Shown here one piece after another: positions 13,992 through 14,113 of a stretch of 14,113 nt of DNA (position 1 is the first letter of the stretch; every line of letters begins with the position of its first letter). Source of the DNA: Gemmatimonadota bacterium. Lineage in GTDB: Bacteria > Latescibacterota > UBA2968 > UBA8231. The stretch spans positions 1 to 14,113 of the forward strand of contig JAPOYQ010000953.1 in NCBI GenBank assembly GCA_026706505.1, written 5' to 3'. The translations under genes and the position numbers were made by a program. The notes beneath the pieces were generated by a model. It did not search any database. It was not told where the DNA came from and saw only the letters and a program-made list of their open reading frames with translations.

Positions 13992-14113
13992 TCAATTGCC
14001 GCGATACTCGAGTACGACCCGATTGATAGGGCCTTGGAGGCCCATGGTATTGATCGCTTTTGCCCGCAACGCGTTTCTGCCCGGGCGCAGTTTCCACTCG
14101 AAAAACGGGTCGC
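13992..14113 (-). CDS. C-terminal end of an unidentified protein
   Basis: The last 39 codons before a TGA read DPFFEWKLRPGRNALRAKAI, then NTMGLQGPINRVVLEYRGN. The W.LRPG.N.L.A...N..G..GP....V.L.Y pattern is the closing pair of strands of a fibronectin/Ig-like beta-sandwich, often seen at the C-terminus of secreted or carbohydrate-active proteins. The start and main domains lie outside the window. The 118 bases between it and the toxin-antitoxin operator hold only the antitoxin promoter and no terminator that I can see. Confidence 0.6.
   Translation of the reverse strand, partial: DPFFEWKLRPGRNALRAKAINTMGLQGPINRVVLEYRGN

Overview
The window is a compact, GC-rich bacterial chromosome segment with no intergenic gap over about 200 bases and no rRNA, tRNA, CRISPR array or insertion sequence that I can see. 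The gene mix suggests an uncultured member of the FCB group, possibly Latescibacterota-like. The clues are a secreted protein with a NYPNPFN C-terminal sorting-type domain, an Nramp-fold transporter without the usual metal motifs, a ceramidase-fold hydrolase, a Gfo/Idh/MocA oxidoreductase, and frequent GTG/TTG starts. That placement is inference only.

Layout. (1) 1-2450, minus strand: a secreted cohesin-like protein followed 3 bases later by rsmB. At the window edge the rsmB reading collapses into the N-terminal signature of TsaD in another frame, without a start codon. (2) 2538-6619, plus strand: a likely operon with its own sigma-70-like promoter, holding recJ, archaeal-type phosphoglycerate mutase apgM, a glycerophosphodiester phosphodiesterase with a very basic tail, and a small membrane-anchored zinc ribbon. 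(3) 6656-9719, plus strand: a second promoter drives an alanine-rich lipoprotein. A strong intrinsic terminator follows, and it lies inside the signal-peptide codons of the next gene, an L,D-transpeptidase. That gene abuts a frame-disrupted, catalytically dead L,D-transpeptidase-like paralogue, which in turn overlaps a ceramidase-fold hydrolase. (4) 9738-11616, plus strand: a YkgJ-type cysteine-cluster protein and a Gfo/Idh/MocA oxidoreductase, separated by two tandem hairpins. (5) 11613-13837, minus strand: an Nramp-like transporter with a short leader ORF overlapping its start, preceded by an AbrB-type antitoxin/Doc toxin pair with a repeat-bearing operator. (6) 13992-14113, minus strand: the C-terminal end of an unidentified protein.

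How the genes fit together. Region 2 is housekeeping (DNA repair, glycolysis, lipid headgroup turnover). Region 3 is a cell-envelope block whose overlapping stop and start codons imply translational coupling. The two most interesting items are the L,D-transpeptidase paired with an inactive paralogue, and the terminator embedded in the transpeptidase signal sequence. I found no clearly new multi-gene defence or mobile system; the toxin-antitoxin pair is of a known type.
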